The notes under the pieces were generated by a model that saw only the letters and a program-made list of their open reading frames with translations, was not told the origin of the DNA and searched no databases. This document shows positions 8,090 to 17,515 of a stretch of DNA of 64,000 bases, piece after piece. The stretch lies in assembly GCF_000269805.1 (NCBI RefSeq), contig NZ_JH711482.1, forward strand, positions 224,304 to 288,303. Reading direction: 5' to 3'. A program made the translations under genes and the position numbers. Source of the DNA: Actinomyces massiliensis 4401292. GTDB lineage: Bacteria; Actinomycetota; Actinomycetes; Actinomycetales; Actinomycetaceae. How positions within the stretch are numbered: the first letter of the stretch is position 1; the number at the start of each line of letters is the position of its first letter.

Positions 8090-10789
8090 ATGCGCACCTC
8101 TGAGATCCGTACTCGCTGGCTCGATTACTTCGCCGCGAACGACCACGAGATCCGTCCCTCCGTGCCCCTGGTCTCCCCGGAGCCCTCGATCCTGTTCACC
8201 GTGGCGGGCATGGTTCCGTTCATCCCCTACATCCTGGGCACCGAACCCGCGCCGTGGCCCCGGGCCGCCAGTGTGCAGAAGTGCATCCGCACCAACGACA
8301 TCGACAATGTCGGCAAGACCACTCGGCACGGAACGTTCTTCCAGATGAACGGCAACTTCTCCTTCGGCGATTACTTCAAGGAGGGGGCGATCGACTACGC
8401 CTGGAATCTGCTGACCGGTTCCACGGACGAGGGCGGCTACGGTCTGGACGGCGACCGCCTGTGGATGACGATCTGGGAGAAGGATCAGGTCTCCTTCGAT
8501 CACTGGACCCGGGTCATCGGGGTCCCGGCCGAACGCGTCCAGAAGCTCCCGTTCGAGGAGATCTCCTGGTCCACGGGGCAGCCGGGACCGGCCGGCTCCT
8601 GCTGCGAAATCCACTACGACCGCGGCTCCGCCTACGGCCCGGACGGGGGCCCGGAGGTCGACGTGCAGGGAGACCGCTTCCTGGAGATCTGGAACCTCGT
8701 CTTCGACGAGTTCGTGCGCGGCGAGGGCAAGGGGCACGACTTCGAGCTGGTGGGCAAGCTCGACCGGACCGCGATCGATACCGGTGCCGGTCTGGAGCGC
8801 CTCGCCTTCCTCCTGCAGGACAAGCCCAACATGTATGAGATCGATGAGGTGTATCCGGTCATCGCTGCCGCTCAGGAGATGTCCGGGAGAACCTACGGTC
8901 TCGGCGCGGCCGGCCCTGAGGCGGGCGATGCCTACCATGACGATGTGCGCATGCGGGTGGTTGCCGACCACGTGCGCTCTTCGCTCATGCTCATCGGCGA
9001 CGGCGTGCGCCCGGGCAATGACGGGCGCGGTTACGTGCTCCGCCGTCTTATCCGCCGCGCGGTGCGCTCGATGCGGCTGCTGGGTGTGGATTCCGCCTCA
9101 TTGCCAACACTTCTGACCGTGTCGAAGGAGGCGATGAAGGCCTCCTACCCGGAGCTCGACACCAACTGGTCCACTATCTCCGAGGTCGCTTACGCCGAGG
9201 AGGACGCCTTCCGCCGGACCCTGACCGCGGGTACGACCATTCTGGACACAGCGGTGGCCGAGGCCAAGAATCGATCCGGCAGGCCCGTACTGGCCGGCGA
9301 CCGCGCCTTCGCCCTCCACGACACCTATGGTTTCCCCATCGACTTGACTCTGGAGATGGCCGCCGAGCAGGGCGTGGAAGTCGATGAGGACGGATTCCGC
9401 GTCCTCATGGAGGAGCAGAGGGAGCGCGCCCGCGCTGACTCCCGCGCCAAGAAGACCGGCTTGAGCGACGTGCGCGTCTTCCACGAGATTCAGAAGTCCA
9501 TGGGGGGGCCTTCGATTTTCCTGGGTTACACCGAGTCGGCGGCCGACGCCGTCGTCACCGGTCTACTCGTCGATGGCGGGCCCCAGCCCGTCGCCACCGC
9601 TCCGGCCGAGGTCGAGGTCGTGCTGGACCGAACCCCGTTCTACGCCGAAATGGGCGGCCAGCTCGCCGATCACGGCACCATCCGCCTGGCCGACGGGGGC
9701 GTCATCGAGGTTCTCGACGTCCAGGCGCCAGTCAAGGGGCTGTTCGTCCATCGCGGCACTCTCACCGAGGGCACGGCGGCCGTGGGGGAGCGCGCCTACG
9801 CAGAGATCGATGCTGTGCGTCGCCTGGCCATCGCGCGGGCGCACACCTCCACGCACATGGTCTATGCAGGCCTGCGCCACGTGGTCTCCCCGGACGCCCC
9901 GCAGGCCGGCTCCGAGAACTCGCCGGCACGACTCCGCTTCGACTTCCGCCACTCCTCGGCAGTCAGCGGCACTCAGATGGACGACATCGAGTCACTGGTC
10001 AACGACAAGGTGGCCGAGGACCTCGTGGTGGCCACTGAGGTGATGCCACTGGAGGAGGCCCGCCGGCAGGGCGCCATCGCCCTATTCGGTGAGAAGTACG
10101 GCAAGGACGTGCGCGTGGTCACCATCGGTGAGAACTTCGATAAGGAGCTGTGCGGCGGAACCCACGTGCCCTCCACCGGTCATATCGGTCGGATCGCGCT
10201 GCTCTCCGAAGGCTCCATCGGCTCGGGCGTGCGGCGCATCGACGCCCTCGTGGCGGACTCGGCCTATCGCTTCCAGCACAAGGAGCACGCGCTGGTCTCC
10301 CAGTTGTCCACCCTGGTGGGAGGGCGACCCGAGGAGTTGCCGGGGCGTGTGGAATCCCTCATGAGCCGCCTGAAGGAGGCCGAGAAGAAGCTCGCCGCCG
10401 CCCAGCAGGCCGCACTGGCCTCGCGCGCTGCGGAGATCGCGGCCTCGGCCACCCGTGAGGGCGACTTCCTTCTGGTGACCGCAGACGTGGGCGCCGTTGG
10501 CTCGGCTGACGCGTTGCGCAGCCTGGCTCTGGACGTGCGCGGGCGCTTGGCCGACTCCGAGCCCGTGGTCGTCGCGGTGGCGGGCACGGCCGGCGACCGG
10601 CCCCTCGTGGTGGCCACCACCAACGCCGCCGCCCGCGCCGTCGGGGCCAAGGCGGGAGCGCTCGTGCGCACCGCCGCAGCTGTTCTCGGCGGCGGCGGCG
10701 GGGGCAAGGACGATCTCGCGCAGGGAGGCGGACAGGACGTTCGCAAGATCGACGCCGCCCTGGCGGCGATCGCCGGCGAGCTCGTGTGA
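8090..10789 (+). CDS. alaS: Alanyl-tRNA synthetase
   Basis: An 899-residue AlaRS, normal length. The class II core begins MRTSEIRTRWLDYFAANDHEI and VAGMVPFIPYILG; motif 2 region GRTTFFQMNGNFSFGDYFKEG-type sequence is present (GTFFQMNGNFSFGDYFKEGA). The editing domain shows both metal-binding signatures, HTSTH (residues ~585-589) and C-G-G-T-H in ELCGGTHVPSTGHIG (~687). The C-terminal glycine-rich GGGGGGKDDLAQGGG motif of the C-Ala domain is intact. It charges tRNA-Ala and hydrolyses mischarged Ser/Gly-tRNA-Ala. The ATG at 8090 follows GAGGA at 7 bases. ruvX starts 12 bases after the stop, so alaS-ruvX-mltG-aroE are probably co-transcribed. Confidence 0.97.
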   Translation: MRTSEIRTRWLDYFAANDHEIRPSVPLVSPEPSILFTVAGMVPFIPYILGTEPAPWPRAASVQKCIRTNDIDNVGKTTRHGTFFQMNGNFSFGDYFKEGAIDYAWNLLTGSTDEGGYGLDGDRLWMTIWEKDQVSFDHWTRVIGVPAERVQKLPFEEISWSTGQPGPAGSCCEIHYDRGSAYGPDGGPEVDVQGDRFLEIWNLVFDEFVRGEGKGHDFELVGKLDRTAIDTGAGLERLAFLLQDKPNMYEIDEVYPVIAAAQEMSGRTYGLGAAGPEAGDAYHDDVRMRVVADHVRSSLMLIGDGVRPGNDGRGYVLRRLIRRAVRSMRLLGVDSASLPTLLTVSKEAMKASYPELDTNWSTISEVAYAEEDAFRRTLTAGTTILDTAVAEAKNRSGRPVLAGDRAFALHDTYGFPIDLTLEMAAEQGVEVDEDGFRVLMEEQRERARADSRAKKTGLSDVRVFHEIQKSMGGPSIFLGYTESAADAVVTGLLVDGGPQPVATAPAEVEVVLDRTPFYAEMGGQLADHGTIRLADGGVIEVLDVQAPVKGLFVHRGTLTEGTAAVGERAYAEIDAVRRLAIARAHTSTHMVYAGLRHVVSPDAPQAGSENSPARLRFDFRHSSAVSGTQMDDIESLVNDKVAEDLVVATEVMPLEEARRQGAIALFGEKYGKDVRVVTIGENFDKELCGGTHVPSTGHIGRIALLSEGSIGSGVRRIDALVADSAYRFQHKEHALVSQLSTLVGGRPEELPGRVESLMSRLKEAEKKLAAAQQAALASRAAEIAASATREGDFLLVTADVGAVGSADALRSLALDVRGRLADSEPVVVAVAGTAGDRPLVVATTNAAARAVGAKAGALVRTAAAVLGGGGGGKDDLAQGGGQDVRKIDAALAAIAGELV

Positions 10790-10801
10790 GCGCGGGGCGA
10801 C

Positions 10802-11272
10802 GTGCGCTCTGGGGCTCGGCTGGCTTTCGACGTCGGCAAGGTGCGAATCGGTGTGGCCCGGTGCGATGCGCAGGCCATTCTCTCGGTACCGGTAATGACA
10901 CTGAAACGTGACCGTTTCGGGGCTGAGCTTGAGGAGGCTGCCGATCTGATCGAGGAGTACGATGCCATTGAGGCGATCGTCGGTCTGCCACGTCGTATGA
11001 ATGGCGGTTCGTCGGCCTCGACCGAGGACGCCCGGAGGTGGGCACACGAGTTGGCACAGGTCACATCAATGAGCGTGCGTCTGGTAGACGAGCGGTTGTC
11101 CACTGTGACGGCCCACCGAGAGCTTCACGAATCCGGTCGAACGGAGGCGAGTTTTCGGAAGGTCGTTGATCAGGCTGCGGCTGTGGTTATCCTCGATCAA
11201 GCCCTTGATATAGAGCGAATGACGAACGCCCCGGCGGGCGAGCTCGTCCCCCCGATCCGGAGAGACAGATAG
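10802..11272 (+). CDS. ruvX: RuvX/YqgF Holliday junction resolvase-like nuclease
   Basis: A 156-residue RNase H-fold protein. It carries the metal-binding aspartate in LAFDVGKVRIGVA (residues ~7-19), the glycine-rich IVGLPRRMNG motif and DERLSTVTA with the second acidic residue; the final acidic site is in VVDQAAAVVILDQAL. The family acts in pre-16S rRNA 5' processing and possibly recombination. The start is GTG, 12 bases behind alaS, and the stop overlaps the mltG start (TAGTG), placing it inside the alaS-mltG-aroE operon, the standard actinobacterial order. Confidence 0.92.
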   Translation: MRSGARLAFDVGKVRIGVARCDAQAILSVPVMTLKRDRFGAELEEAADLIEEYDAIEAIVGLPRRMNGGSSASTEDARRWAHELAQVTSMSVRLVDERLSTVTAHRELHESGRTEASFRKVVDQAAAVVILDQALDIERMTNAPAGELVPPIRRDR

Positions 11273-12537
11273 TGAGCCAGGACGACGATTTCTTCACTCA
11301 GCTGGGTATTGAGCCGCGTGAACCCAACCAGGCCGCGGGCGGTCGTCTCGATGCGACTCGTACTCAGCGTCGGGAGGAGCGTGTTCGGCGCCGCAAGAAG
11401 CGCAGGCGCCGGCTGATCACCGTCCTCATCCTGGTGCTCGTTCTCTCAGTTGCGGGCGGGGTCGGCTTTATGGCCTACTGGAATAGCGGAATCGCCTCCC
11501 TTATAACCGGACCCCAGGACTACGAGGGCGCCGGCGAGGGGGAGGTCGTCGTTGAGATCCCCGATGGCTCCTCTGGCAAGGACATTGCCCAGATCCTCGC
11601 GGACGCCGGTGTCGTGAAGACCGCCGGCGCCTTCGCGAACGCCTATGCGAAGAACGCCAACTCCGGGAACATCCAGCCGGGCACCTACACGCTGCGCAGT
11701 GGCATGTCGGCGGATAACGCCGTGGCCATGCTGCTGGACCCGGCATCGAAGTCCGATCACACCATGAACATCTCCGAGGGGGCGACGAAGGCTCAGGTCA
11801 AGGAGCGCCTCAAGAGTGTCGGCCACTACACGGACGCGCAGGTCGAGGAGGCCTTCGGCGCCACCGATGCCATCGGCCTGCCCGAAGCGGCCAACGGCAA
11901 CGTCGAGGGATGGCTCGCGCCTGGAACCTACGATATTGCCGATGACGCCTCGGCGACCGACATTGTCGCCTCAATGGTCTCCACCACCATCGAAGGCTTG
12001 AAGGATCTGGGCGTGGCGAAGGCGGACTATGAGTCCGTGCTGACCAAGGCCTCGATTGTGGAGCGCGAGGCCACCCCTGAGTACTACGGGAAAGTCGCCC
12101 GGGTCATCGACAACCGTTTGCGGGACACCGATGGGCCGACCCGCGGTTATCTTCAGATGGATTCCACTGTTCTGTACGGAGTGGGACGTTCGGGTGGAAT
12201 CCCAACGGCCGATCAGATCGCCGATGCCTCCAACGCCTACAACACCTATGCCCACGAGGGTCTGCCTCCCAGCCCGATCGGCAACCCCGGCAAAGAGACC
12301 ATCAAGTCGGTGCTCAACCCCGAGGCGGGCGACTGGCTGTACTTCGTCACGGTCGATCTCGACACCGGGGAGACGCTCTTCGCCACCACCCATGAGGAGC
12401 AGGAGGAGAACAAGAAGAAATTCGACGCCTACTGCGAGGCGCACAACGACACGTGTTACGGCAGCAGCTCCAGTCCGGGGCCGAAGCCCTCGGCCACGCC
12501 CAAGCCTCCGGAGGCCTCGGCCGGGACGGACGGCTGA
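11272..12537 (+). CDS. mltG: Endolytic murein transglycosylase MltG
   Basis: A 421-residue membrane-anchored protein. The N-terminal cytoplasmic region is strongly basic (RRKKRRRR), followed by one transmembrane helix (~48-70). The extracellular part has a LysM-like region (VVEIPDGSSGKDIAQILADAGVV) and the YceG catalytic domain, with the active-site glutamate in LTKASIVEREA (~264) and the conserved YLQMDSTVLYGVG and NTYAHEGLPPSPIGNPG blocks. It cleaves nascent glycan strands and sets their length. The tail is a Ser/Pro-rich extension. Start is GTG overlapping the ruvX stop by one base; aroE follows 5 bases after the stop. Confidence 0.94.
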   Translation: MSQDDDFFTQLGIEPREPNQAAGGRLDATRTQRREERVRRRKKRRRRLITVLILVLVLSVAGGVGFMAYWNSGIASLITGPQDYEGAGEGEVVVEIPDGSSGKDIAQILADAGVVKTAGAFANAYAKNANSGNIQPGTYTLRSGMSADNAVAMLLDPASKSDHTMNISEGATKAQVKERLKSVGHYTDAQVEEAFGATDAIGLPEAANGNVEGWLAPGTYDIADDASATDIVASMVSTTIEGLKDLGVAKADYESVLTKASIVEREATPEYYGKVARVIDNRLRDTDGPTRGYLQMDSTVLYGVGRSGGIPTADQIADASNAYNTYAHEGLPPSPIGNPGKETIKSVLNPEAGDWLYFVTVDLDTGETLFATTHEEQEENKKKFDAYCEAHNDTCYGSSSSPGPKPSATPKPPEASAGTDG

Positions 12538-12542
12538 CCGCC

Positions 12543-13490
12543 GTGACCACTCCAGGGTCCGGCGACTCGGCGCGCCGTGCGGCCGTCATCGGTCTGCCCG
12601 TCGCGCACTCTCTGTCTCCGGTGCTGCACCGAGCCGCATACAGAATGCTCGGACTGGAGGGGTGGATGTACGACCTGTGGGAAGTGAACCCGGAGCATCT
12701 GCCCGCGATACTGGCTGAGGTCGCTGCTCCGAGCACCACTGAGCCCGCTTGGGCGGGCTTGAGCGTGACTATGCCGCACAAGCAGACAGTGCTTCCCATG
12801 CTCGACGCCGTCGACCCGCTGGCCACTGTGGCCGGTGCGGTCAACACCGTCGTCGCCCAGCGTGCGGGAACCGGGAGGGCGCTGCTGACCGGTTTCAATA
12901 CCGACGTCGCCGGGATCGTCGGTGCTCTGCGGGAAGCGGCGCCGGCGGATGCGGATGACGGCACCGCTGCCGGCGGTGGAGCGCGGGCCCTGGTGCTCGG
13001 GTCGGGAGCGACCGCATGCTCGGCACTCGCAGCCCTGGCCGAGATCGGCGCCACGGATCTGGTCGTGGCCGCTCGCCGGCATGCGGGTCCTGGACGTGCC
13101 GCGGCAGCAGCGCATCGCATGGGCCTGGATGTCACCCTTCTGACCTGGAATCCCGGAGACGCCAAGTCCGATCAGACTGTCGCCGAGGCCTGCGCACGTG
13201 CCGACATCGTCGTGTCGACGCTGCCTGCGGGCGCCGCCGACATGCTCGTCGAGCCGTTGGCGGCGGCCCTCGACCCCAGGGGAGCGGCTCGCGCCATCAT
13301 GCTCGACGTCGTGTACGCGTCGTGGCCCACACCGCTGGCCGCCACCTGGATGGCCACCGGCAGGCATGCGGTGCCCGGCTGGCTCATGCTGCTCCACCAG
13401 GCCGTGCCGCAAGTCGCGCTCATGACCGGGCTCACCCCGCCGATTGCGCCCATGCGAGAGGCCCTCGAGAACGCTGTGGCTGATCGCTGA
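12543..13490 (+). CDS. aroE: Shikimate dehydrogenase
   Basis: A 315-residue protein. The substrate domain shows [22 protein letters not shown] and GLSVTMPHK, whose lysine is the catalytic residue paired with the aspartate in NTDVAGI. A Rossmann domain follows with [15 protein letters not shown]; its normal G-x-G-G-A pattern is modified to GSGAT. It reduces 3-dehydroshikimate with NADPH. The GTG at 12543 follows mltG by 5 bases and gives the usual N-terminus; longer versions would overlap mltG. aroC lies about 105 bases downstream, so the shikimate genes form one cluster (aroE, aroC, aroKB, aroK-like). Confidence 0.9.
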   Translation: MTTPGSGDSARRAAVIGLPVAHSLSPVLHRAAYRMLGLEGWMYDLWEVNPEHLPAILAEVAAPSTTEPAWAGLSVTMPHKQTVLPMLDAVDPLATVAGAVNTVVAQRAGTGRALLTGFNTDVAGIVGALREAAPADADDGTAAGGGARALVLGSGATACSALAALAEIGATDLVVAARRHAGPGRAAAAAHRMGLDVTLLTWNPGDAKSDQTVAEACARADIVVSTLPAGAADMLVEPLAAALDPRGAARAIMLDVVYASWPTPLAATWMATGRHAVPGWLMLLHQAVPQVALMTGLTPPIAPMREALENAVADR

Positions 13491-13597
13491 GTCTCGCCAG
13501 GCCTTGCAGAGGCGAATCCTGCGTGATCTGGCGCCCAGCGGTGCCACGATGCACAGCCTCGTCGGCGAGAGCGGCATGGTGTGCGATGATCATCCTC

Positions 13598-14833
13598 ATG
13601 CTTCGATGGATGACCGCTGGCGAGTCCCACGGGGAAGCCCTCACTGCGCTTATCGAAGGTGTGCCCGCCGGCGTGGAGATCACGAGCGAGCGGATCGAGC
13701 AGGTTCTGGCTCGGCGCAGGCTCGGCCATGGACGGGGCGCTCGCCAGGCCTTCGAACAGGACCGCCTGACGATTCTGGGCGGCATTCGGCATGGACGCTC
13801 GATCGGCAGCCCCATTGTTCTGCAGATCGGGAATTCCGAGTGGCCGAAATGGTCCACCGTGATGAGCGCGGATCCCGTCGACCCCGCAGAGCTTCTCCGC
13901 GATGCCGGTACCGGGGATGCGCGTGAGATCGCCCGCAACCGGCCTCTGACTAGGCCGCGCCCCGGTCATGCGGATCTGCCCGGGCTGCTCAAGTTCGATT
14001 TCGCCGATGCCCGTCCAGTTCTCGAGCGCGCCTCCGCGCGCGAGACCGCTGCTCGCGTTGCGCTCGGCGCGGTGGCGACTGCCATCATCGAGCAGGTGGC
14101 CGGCATTCGACTGGTCAGCCACGTTGTGCGCATTGGCGGAGCGGCGCTGCCCGATGAGGCGGCTCGCCCCACGCCGGATGATGAGGAACGGCTGACCGCT
14201 GATCCCGTGCGGTGCATCGACCCGGCCGTGTCGGCCGCCATGATCGCCGAGATCGACGCCGCCAAGAAGGCGGGCGACACCCTCGGCGGCGTGGTGGAGG
14301 TCATCGCCTCGGGCGTGCCCATAGGGCTGGGGACGCATGTCGAGGCGGACCGGCGCCTCGACGCCCGTCTGGCCGCGGCTGTCATGAGCATTCAGGCGGT
14401 CAAAGGAGTCGAGATCGGTGATGGCTTCTCCGAGGCCGCGTGCCGGGGCAGCCGTGCCCACGACGAGATCCTGGATGTCGCAGCCGGCAGCATCGTGCGC
14501 GGATCGAATCGGGCCGGCGGCATTGAGGGGGGCATGTCCAATGGCGCCCCGATCCGCGTGCGCGCCGCCTACAAGCCGATCTCCACTGTTCCCAGGGCGC
14601 TGCGCACCGTGGACATGAACACGGGCGAAGCGGCCAGCGGGTTGCACCAGCGCTCCGATACCACTGCGGTCGTGCCCGGAGCCGTTATCGCGGAGGCAAT
14701 GGTCGCGCTCGTCCTGGCGGACGCGCTGCTGGTCAAGACCGGCGGGGACAGCGTGGTCGAGGCCAGACGCAACCTGGAGGGCTATCTCGCTCGCATCGCT
14801 GAGCGCACCCGATGGGAGGGAGAAGAGCGATGA
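13598..14833 (+). CDS. aroC: Chorismate synthase
   Basis: A 411-residue chorismate synthase. The start [21 protein letters not shown] matches the family N-terminus; an alternative ATG at 13586 would add four residues. Other signatures are [17 protein letters not shown], the FMN/EPSP-binding [14 protein letters not shown], and the C-terminal [17 protein letters not shown] and [17 protein letters not shown]. It converts EPSP to chorismate using reduced FMN. The stop overlaps the aroKB start (ATGA). Confidence 0.96.
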   Translation: MLRWMTAGESHGEALTALIEGVPAGVEITSERIEQVLARRRLGHGRGARQAFEQDRLTILGGIRHGRSIGSPIVLQIGNSEWPKWSTVMSADPVDPAELLRDAGTGDAREIARNRPLTRPRPGHADLPGLLKFDFADARPVLERASARETAARVALGAVATAIIEQVAGIRLVSHVVRIGGAALPDEAARPTPDDEERLTADPVRCIDPAVSAAMIAEIDAAKKAGDTLGGVVEVIASGVPIGLGTHVEADRRLDARLAAAVMSIQAVKGVEIGDGFSEAACRGSRAHDEILDVAAGSIVRGSNRAGGIEGGMSNGAPIRVRAAYKPISTVPRALRTVDMNTGEAASGLHQRSDTTAVVPGAVIAEAMVALVLADALLVKTGGDSVVEARRNLEGYLARIAERTRWEGEER

Positions 14834-16719
14834 GTCGCCGTCCCGTTCCTCATGTCACTCTCGACCCGGAGCATCTCCCGCTGGTCCTGGTGGGGCTGCC
14901 CGGTGCCGGCAAGACCACAGTGGCGCGGCTGCTCGCCTCGGCTCTGGGATTGCAGGTCACTGATACCGATGCTGAGATCCGCCGACGCGCCCGCATGACC
15001 GTCCCGCAGATCTTCGCCGCTGAGGGAGAAGAGGGCTTCCGGAGGCGAGAGACGCGTGCACTGCATGCGGTTCTCGACTCCCCGGCGTCGGCTCAGGGCG
15101 TGGTCGCACTGGGAGGGGGCGCCATCCTGCGGGACGAGAATCGCTCCCTGCTGCGCGGTCGCACAGTGGTGCACCTCATGGCCTCGCCCGAGACGGCTGC
15201 CGCACATGTCGGTGACGGGACTGGCCGACCGCTGGTGGCGCCCGAAGCGGATTCCGATACCACCGAGGACGCGCTGCATGTCGCGCGGGGGGCGACGCGT
15301 GCGAATCCCGACACGTCCGGTAGGTATTCTGCGGTTCTGGCGCGGATGCAGGCTCTCCACGACCAGCGTGCGCCCCTGTATGCCGATGTCGCCACATTGA
15401 CGGTTCCCACTGATGGCTTGACCCCCCAGCAGGTGGCGGCGCTCATCCTGGTGGGACTCGGCGCCCAGGCACCCCATACCGCGCGGGCGCTGGCAGGTTT
15501 GAAGACCTCTACGTCGCGCGCAGGTGCAGGCTCGGACAAGCCGAGGGCGGCCGGTGCCGGTATGCCTCTTGTACCTCCGTCTCAGCCCCTGCGGGCCGGG
15601 ACTGACGGGCGTTTGCGTCTGACAGTGCCCACTGCACATCCCTACCGGGTCATCATCGGTCGGGATCTGGCCGATGAAGTGGTCAGGGGGGTCGCCGGGG
15701 CGCCTGGAGGGGGAGGCGGGGGTGTCGCTCTTGTGCATGCCCCCGAACTCGCTGCTCGCGTCGGCCGGTACGAGGAGAGTCTGCGCGACGCAGGTCTGAC
15801 AACTGAGCGGATCACCGTTCCCAGTGGCGAGGCGGCCAAGTCCAGCGCAGTGGTGGACATGCTCTGGGAACGGCTGGGCCGGATGCGCATGGGGCGCGAC
15901 GGCTGTGTCGTCGCCGTGGGCGGGGGCGCGACCACTGACCTGGCCGGTTTCGCAGCGGCGACCTGGCTTCGAGGCGTGCCGGTCGTCCAGGTCCCCACGA
16001 CTCTGCTGGCCATGGTCGATGCCGCTGTGGGCGGAAAGACCGGTATCGATACCGCAGCCGGCAAGAATCTAGTGGGCGCCTTCCATTCGCCGTCCGCCGT
16101 CGTGTGCGATGTGGCCGCTCTGGAGACACTGCCTGTCGAGGAGCTGCGAGCGGGATTGGGCGAGGTCGTCAAATGCGGGCTCATCGCCGATCCCGTCATC
16201 CTCGATCGTGTGATGGCCGATCCCGCCGAAGCCATTCGGTGGGATTCGCCCGTGCTCGCCGAATTGGTCGCCCGTTCGGTGGCCGTCAAGGCAGCCGTCG
16301 TCGGCAAGGACCTCGCTGAGACGGGGCTGCGGGAGATCCTCAACTACGGACATACGTATGCTCACGCCGTGGAGACTGCCACCGGCTATCACTGGCGCCA
16401 TGGTGAGGCGGTTGCGGTCGGCTGTGTCTTCGCCGCCGAGGTCGCCCATCGCATGAAGCGCCTGGGCAGTGACGCTCTGGCCCTGCACCGCCAGGCGTTC
16501 ACGGCGGCGGGGCTGCCGGTGTCCTTCCCCGAGGGCGCAGGGCATTTCGAGGAGCTTCTGAAGATCATGCGCTCTGACAAGAAGGTACGCGCTGGAGCGA
16601 TCCGCATGGTTGTCCTCGACGGTATCGGCCTGCCCGCCCGCGGCGTCACCCCCGACCTCGCTGTGCTGCGCGAGGCCCATGAGGCGGTGACCGGAGCGGG
16701 GCCGGGGGACGAGGCGTGA
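14830..16719 (+). CDS. aroKB: Bifunctional shikimate kinase / 3-dehydroquinate synthase (AroK-AroB fusion)
   Basis: A 629-residue fusion of two enzymes normally encoded separately. Residues ~15-215 are a shikimate kinase with Walker [17 protein letters not shown], the DTDAEIRRR acidic motif, FRRRETRAL and [10 protein letters not shown] linker of ~45 residues rich in Pro/Ala/Arg follows. Residues ~262-629 are 3-dehydroquinate synthase with [39 protein letters not shown], and the zinc-ligand region [11 protein letters not shown]...HGEAVAVG. It thus catalyses steps 2 and 5 of the shikimate pathway. It overlaps aroC upstream and the next gene downstream (GTGA). The fusion occurs in some Actinomycetaceae-type actinobacteria. 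Confidence 0.93.
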   Translation: MSRRPVPHVTLDPEHLPLVLVGLPGAGKTTVARLLASALGLQVTDTDAEIRRRARMTVPQIFAAEGEEGFRRRETRALHAVLDSPASAQGVVALGGGAILRDENRSLLRGRTVVHLMASPETAAAHVGDGTGRPLVAPEADSDTTEDALHVARGATRANPDTSGRYSAVLARMQALHDQRAPLYADVATLTVPTDGLTPQQVAALILVGLGAQAPHTARALAGLKTSTSRAGAGSDKPRAAGAGMPLVPPSQPLRAGTDGRLRLTVPTAHPYRVIIGRDLADEVVRGVAGAPGGGGGGVALVHAPELAARVGRYEESLRDAGLTTERITVPSGEAAKSSAVVDMLWERLGRMRMGRDGCVVAVGGGATTDLAGFAAATWLRGVPVVQVPTTLLAMVDAAVGGKTGIDTAAGKNLVGAFHSPSAVVCDVAALETLPVEELRAGLGEVVKCGLIADPVILDRVMADPAEAIRWDSPVLAELVARSVAVKAAVVGKDLAETGLREILNYGHTYAHAVETATGYHWRHGEAVAVGCVFAAEVAHRMKRLGSDALALHRQAFTAAGLPVSFPEGAGHFEELLKIMRSDKKVRAGAIRMVVLDGIGLPARGVTPDLAVLREAHEAVTGAGPGDEA

Positions 16720-17294
16720 TCACCGACTCGGGCGGCGCGAGTAGCGGTGCCTCCATGGGGACGGCCGCGGGCTCGACCGTCTTCATCGGTCCGCCGGGCG
16801 CCGGATGCAGCGCTGTTGGGCGTACTTTGGCCGCCTCCTGGGGAGTGCCGATGTTGGATCTCGCCGAGGTGGTCGCGCAGGAGCTGGGCACGCGTCCGGA
16901 GCTGGCTCTCGTGGCGATCCCCGAGGCCCGGTACCGAGTGGTCGAGTCCACAGCGGCCCTCAGGCTTCTCGCCGAGGCCGAGCACTACCGACGCGTGGTG
17001 GCGCTCGGATCGGGATGTGTCACGGATGAACGGGTTCGTCAAGAACTGCGAGCCGCGGAGGGCAGAGGCGATCGGGTCGTGGCTCTGACGGCGACTGTGC
17101 GATGCCTGGCCTCGCGAAACGGCCTGAATGCGCCGCGGTCGATGGCGCTGGGCAATGTTCATCATGAGTTCGTCCAGATGCTGCATGCTCGTGAAGCCAC
17201 ATGCCGCGAGCTCGCATCGATGCGGGTGGACACCACGGACATATCACCGCGGCAGGCCGCCGCTGCGATCACAGCGTCCAGTCCGGGACGCTGA
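16716..17294 (+). CDS. Degenerate shikimate-kinase-like protein lacking the P-loop lysine
   Basis: A 192-residue protein whose N-terminal region aligns with shikimate kinase: VFIGPPGAGCSAVGRTLAASWGVPMLDL parallels the kinase P-loop and first strand, but the invariant Walker A lysine is cysteine (GPPGAGCS). The D-T-D Mg/shikimate motif is reduced to DLAEVV, and the glycine-rich VALGSGCVTDERV echoes the kinase GGG motif. It is translationally coupled to aroKB by a GTGA overlap. Conserved placement in the aro operon with lost catalytic residues suggests a decayed or repurposed paralogue of the kinase now fused to AroB, perhaps a structural partner. It is unlikely to be an active kinase. Confidence 0.75.
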   Translation: MITDSGGASSGASMGTAAGSTVFIGPPGAGCSAVGRTLAASWGVPMLDLAEVVAQELGTRPELALVAIPEARYRVVESTAALRLLAEAEHYRRVVALGSGCVTDERVRQELRAAEGRGDRVVALTATVRCLASRNGLNAPRSMALGNVHHEFVQMLHAREATCRELASMRVDTTDISPRQAAAAITASSPGR

Positions 17295-17328
17295 TCCGCA
17301 GTCGCGCTTCGGGCTGTATCAGGTCCCG
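17284..17328 (+). terminator. Stem-loop at the end of the aro operon
   Basis: cgggac-g-ctgat (17284-17295) pairs with atcag-gtcccg (17318-17328), an 11-bp stem with one bulge. It overlaps the stop codon of the kinase-like gene. No U-tract. Confidence 0.45.
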
Positions 17329-17515
17329 AATCGCGCCATCTGCGGCTTGAGTCGCGGTCCGCAGGGTGATGGCCGATTCCGAGATCGAGCGCACGTATGA
17401 CGAGCTCGAAGGTAGGATCAACGCGAGGAGCACCGCCAGGCGACCCTTTCCCTACTGCGTGAGCGGACTTGTGAGGAGACCGTTCGCCGGCCATCACTGT
17501 TTCAATGGAGAAAGA

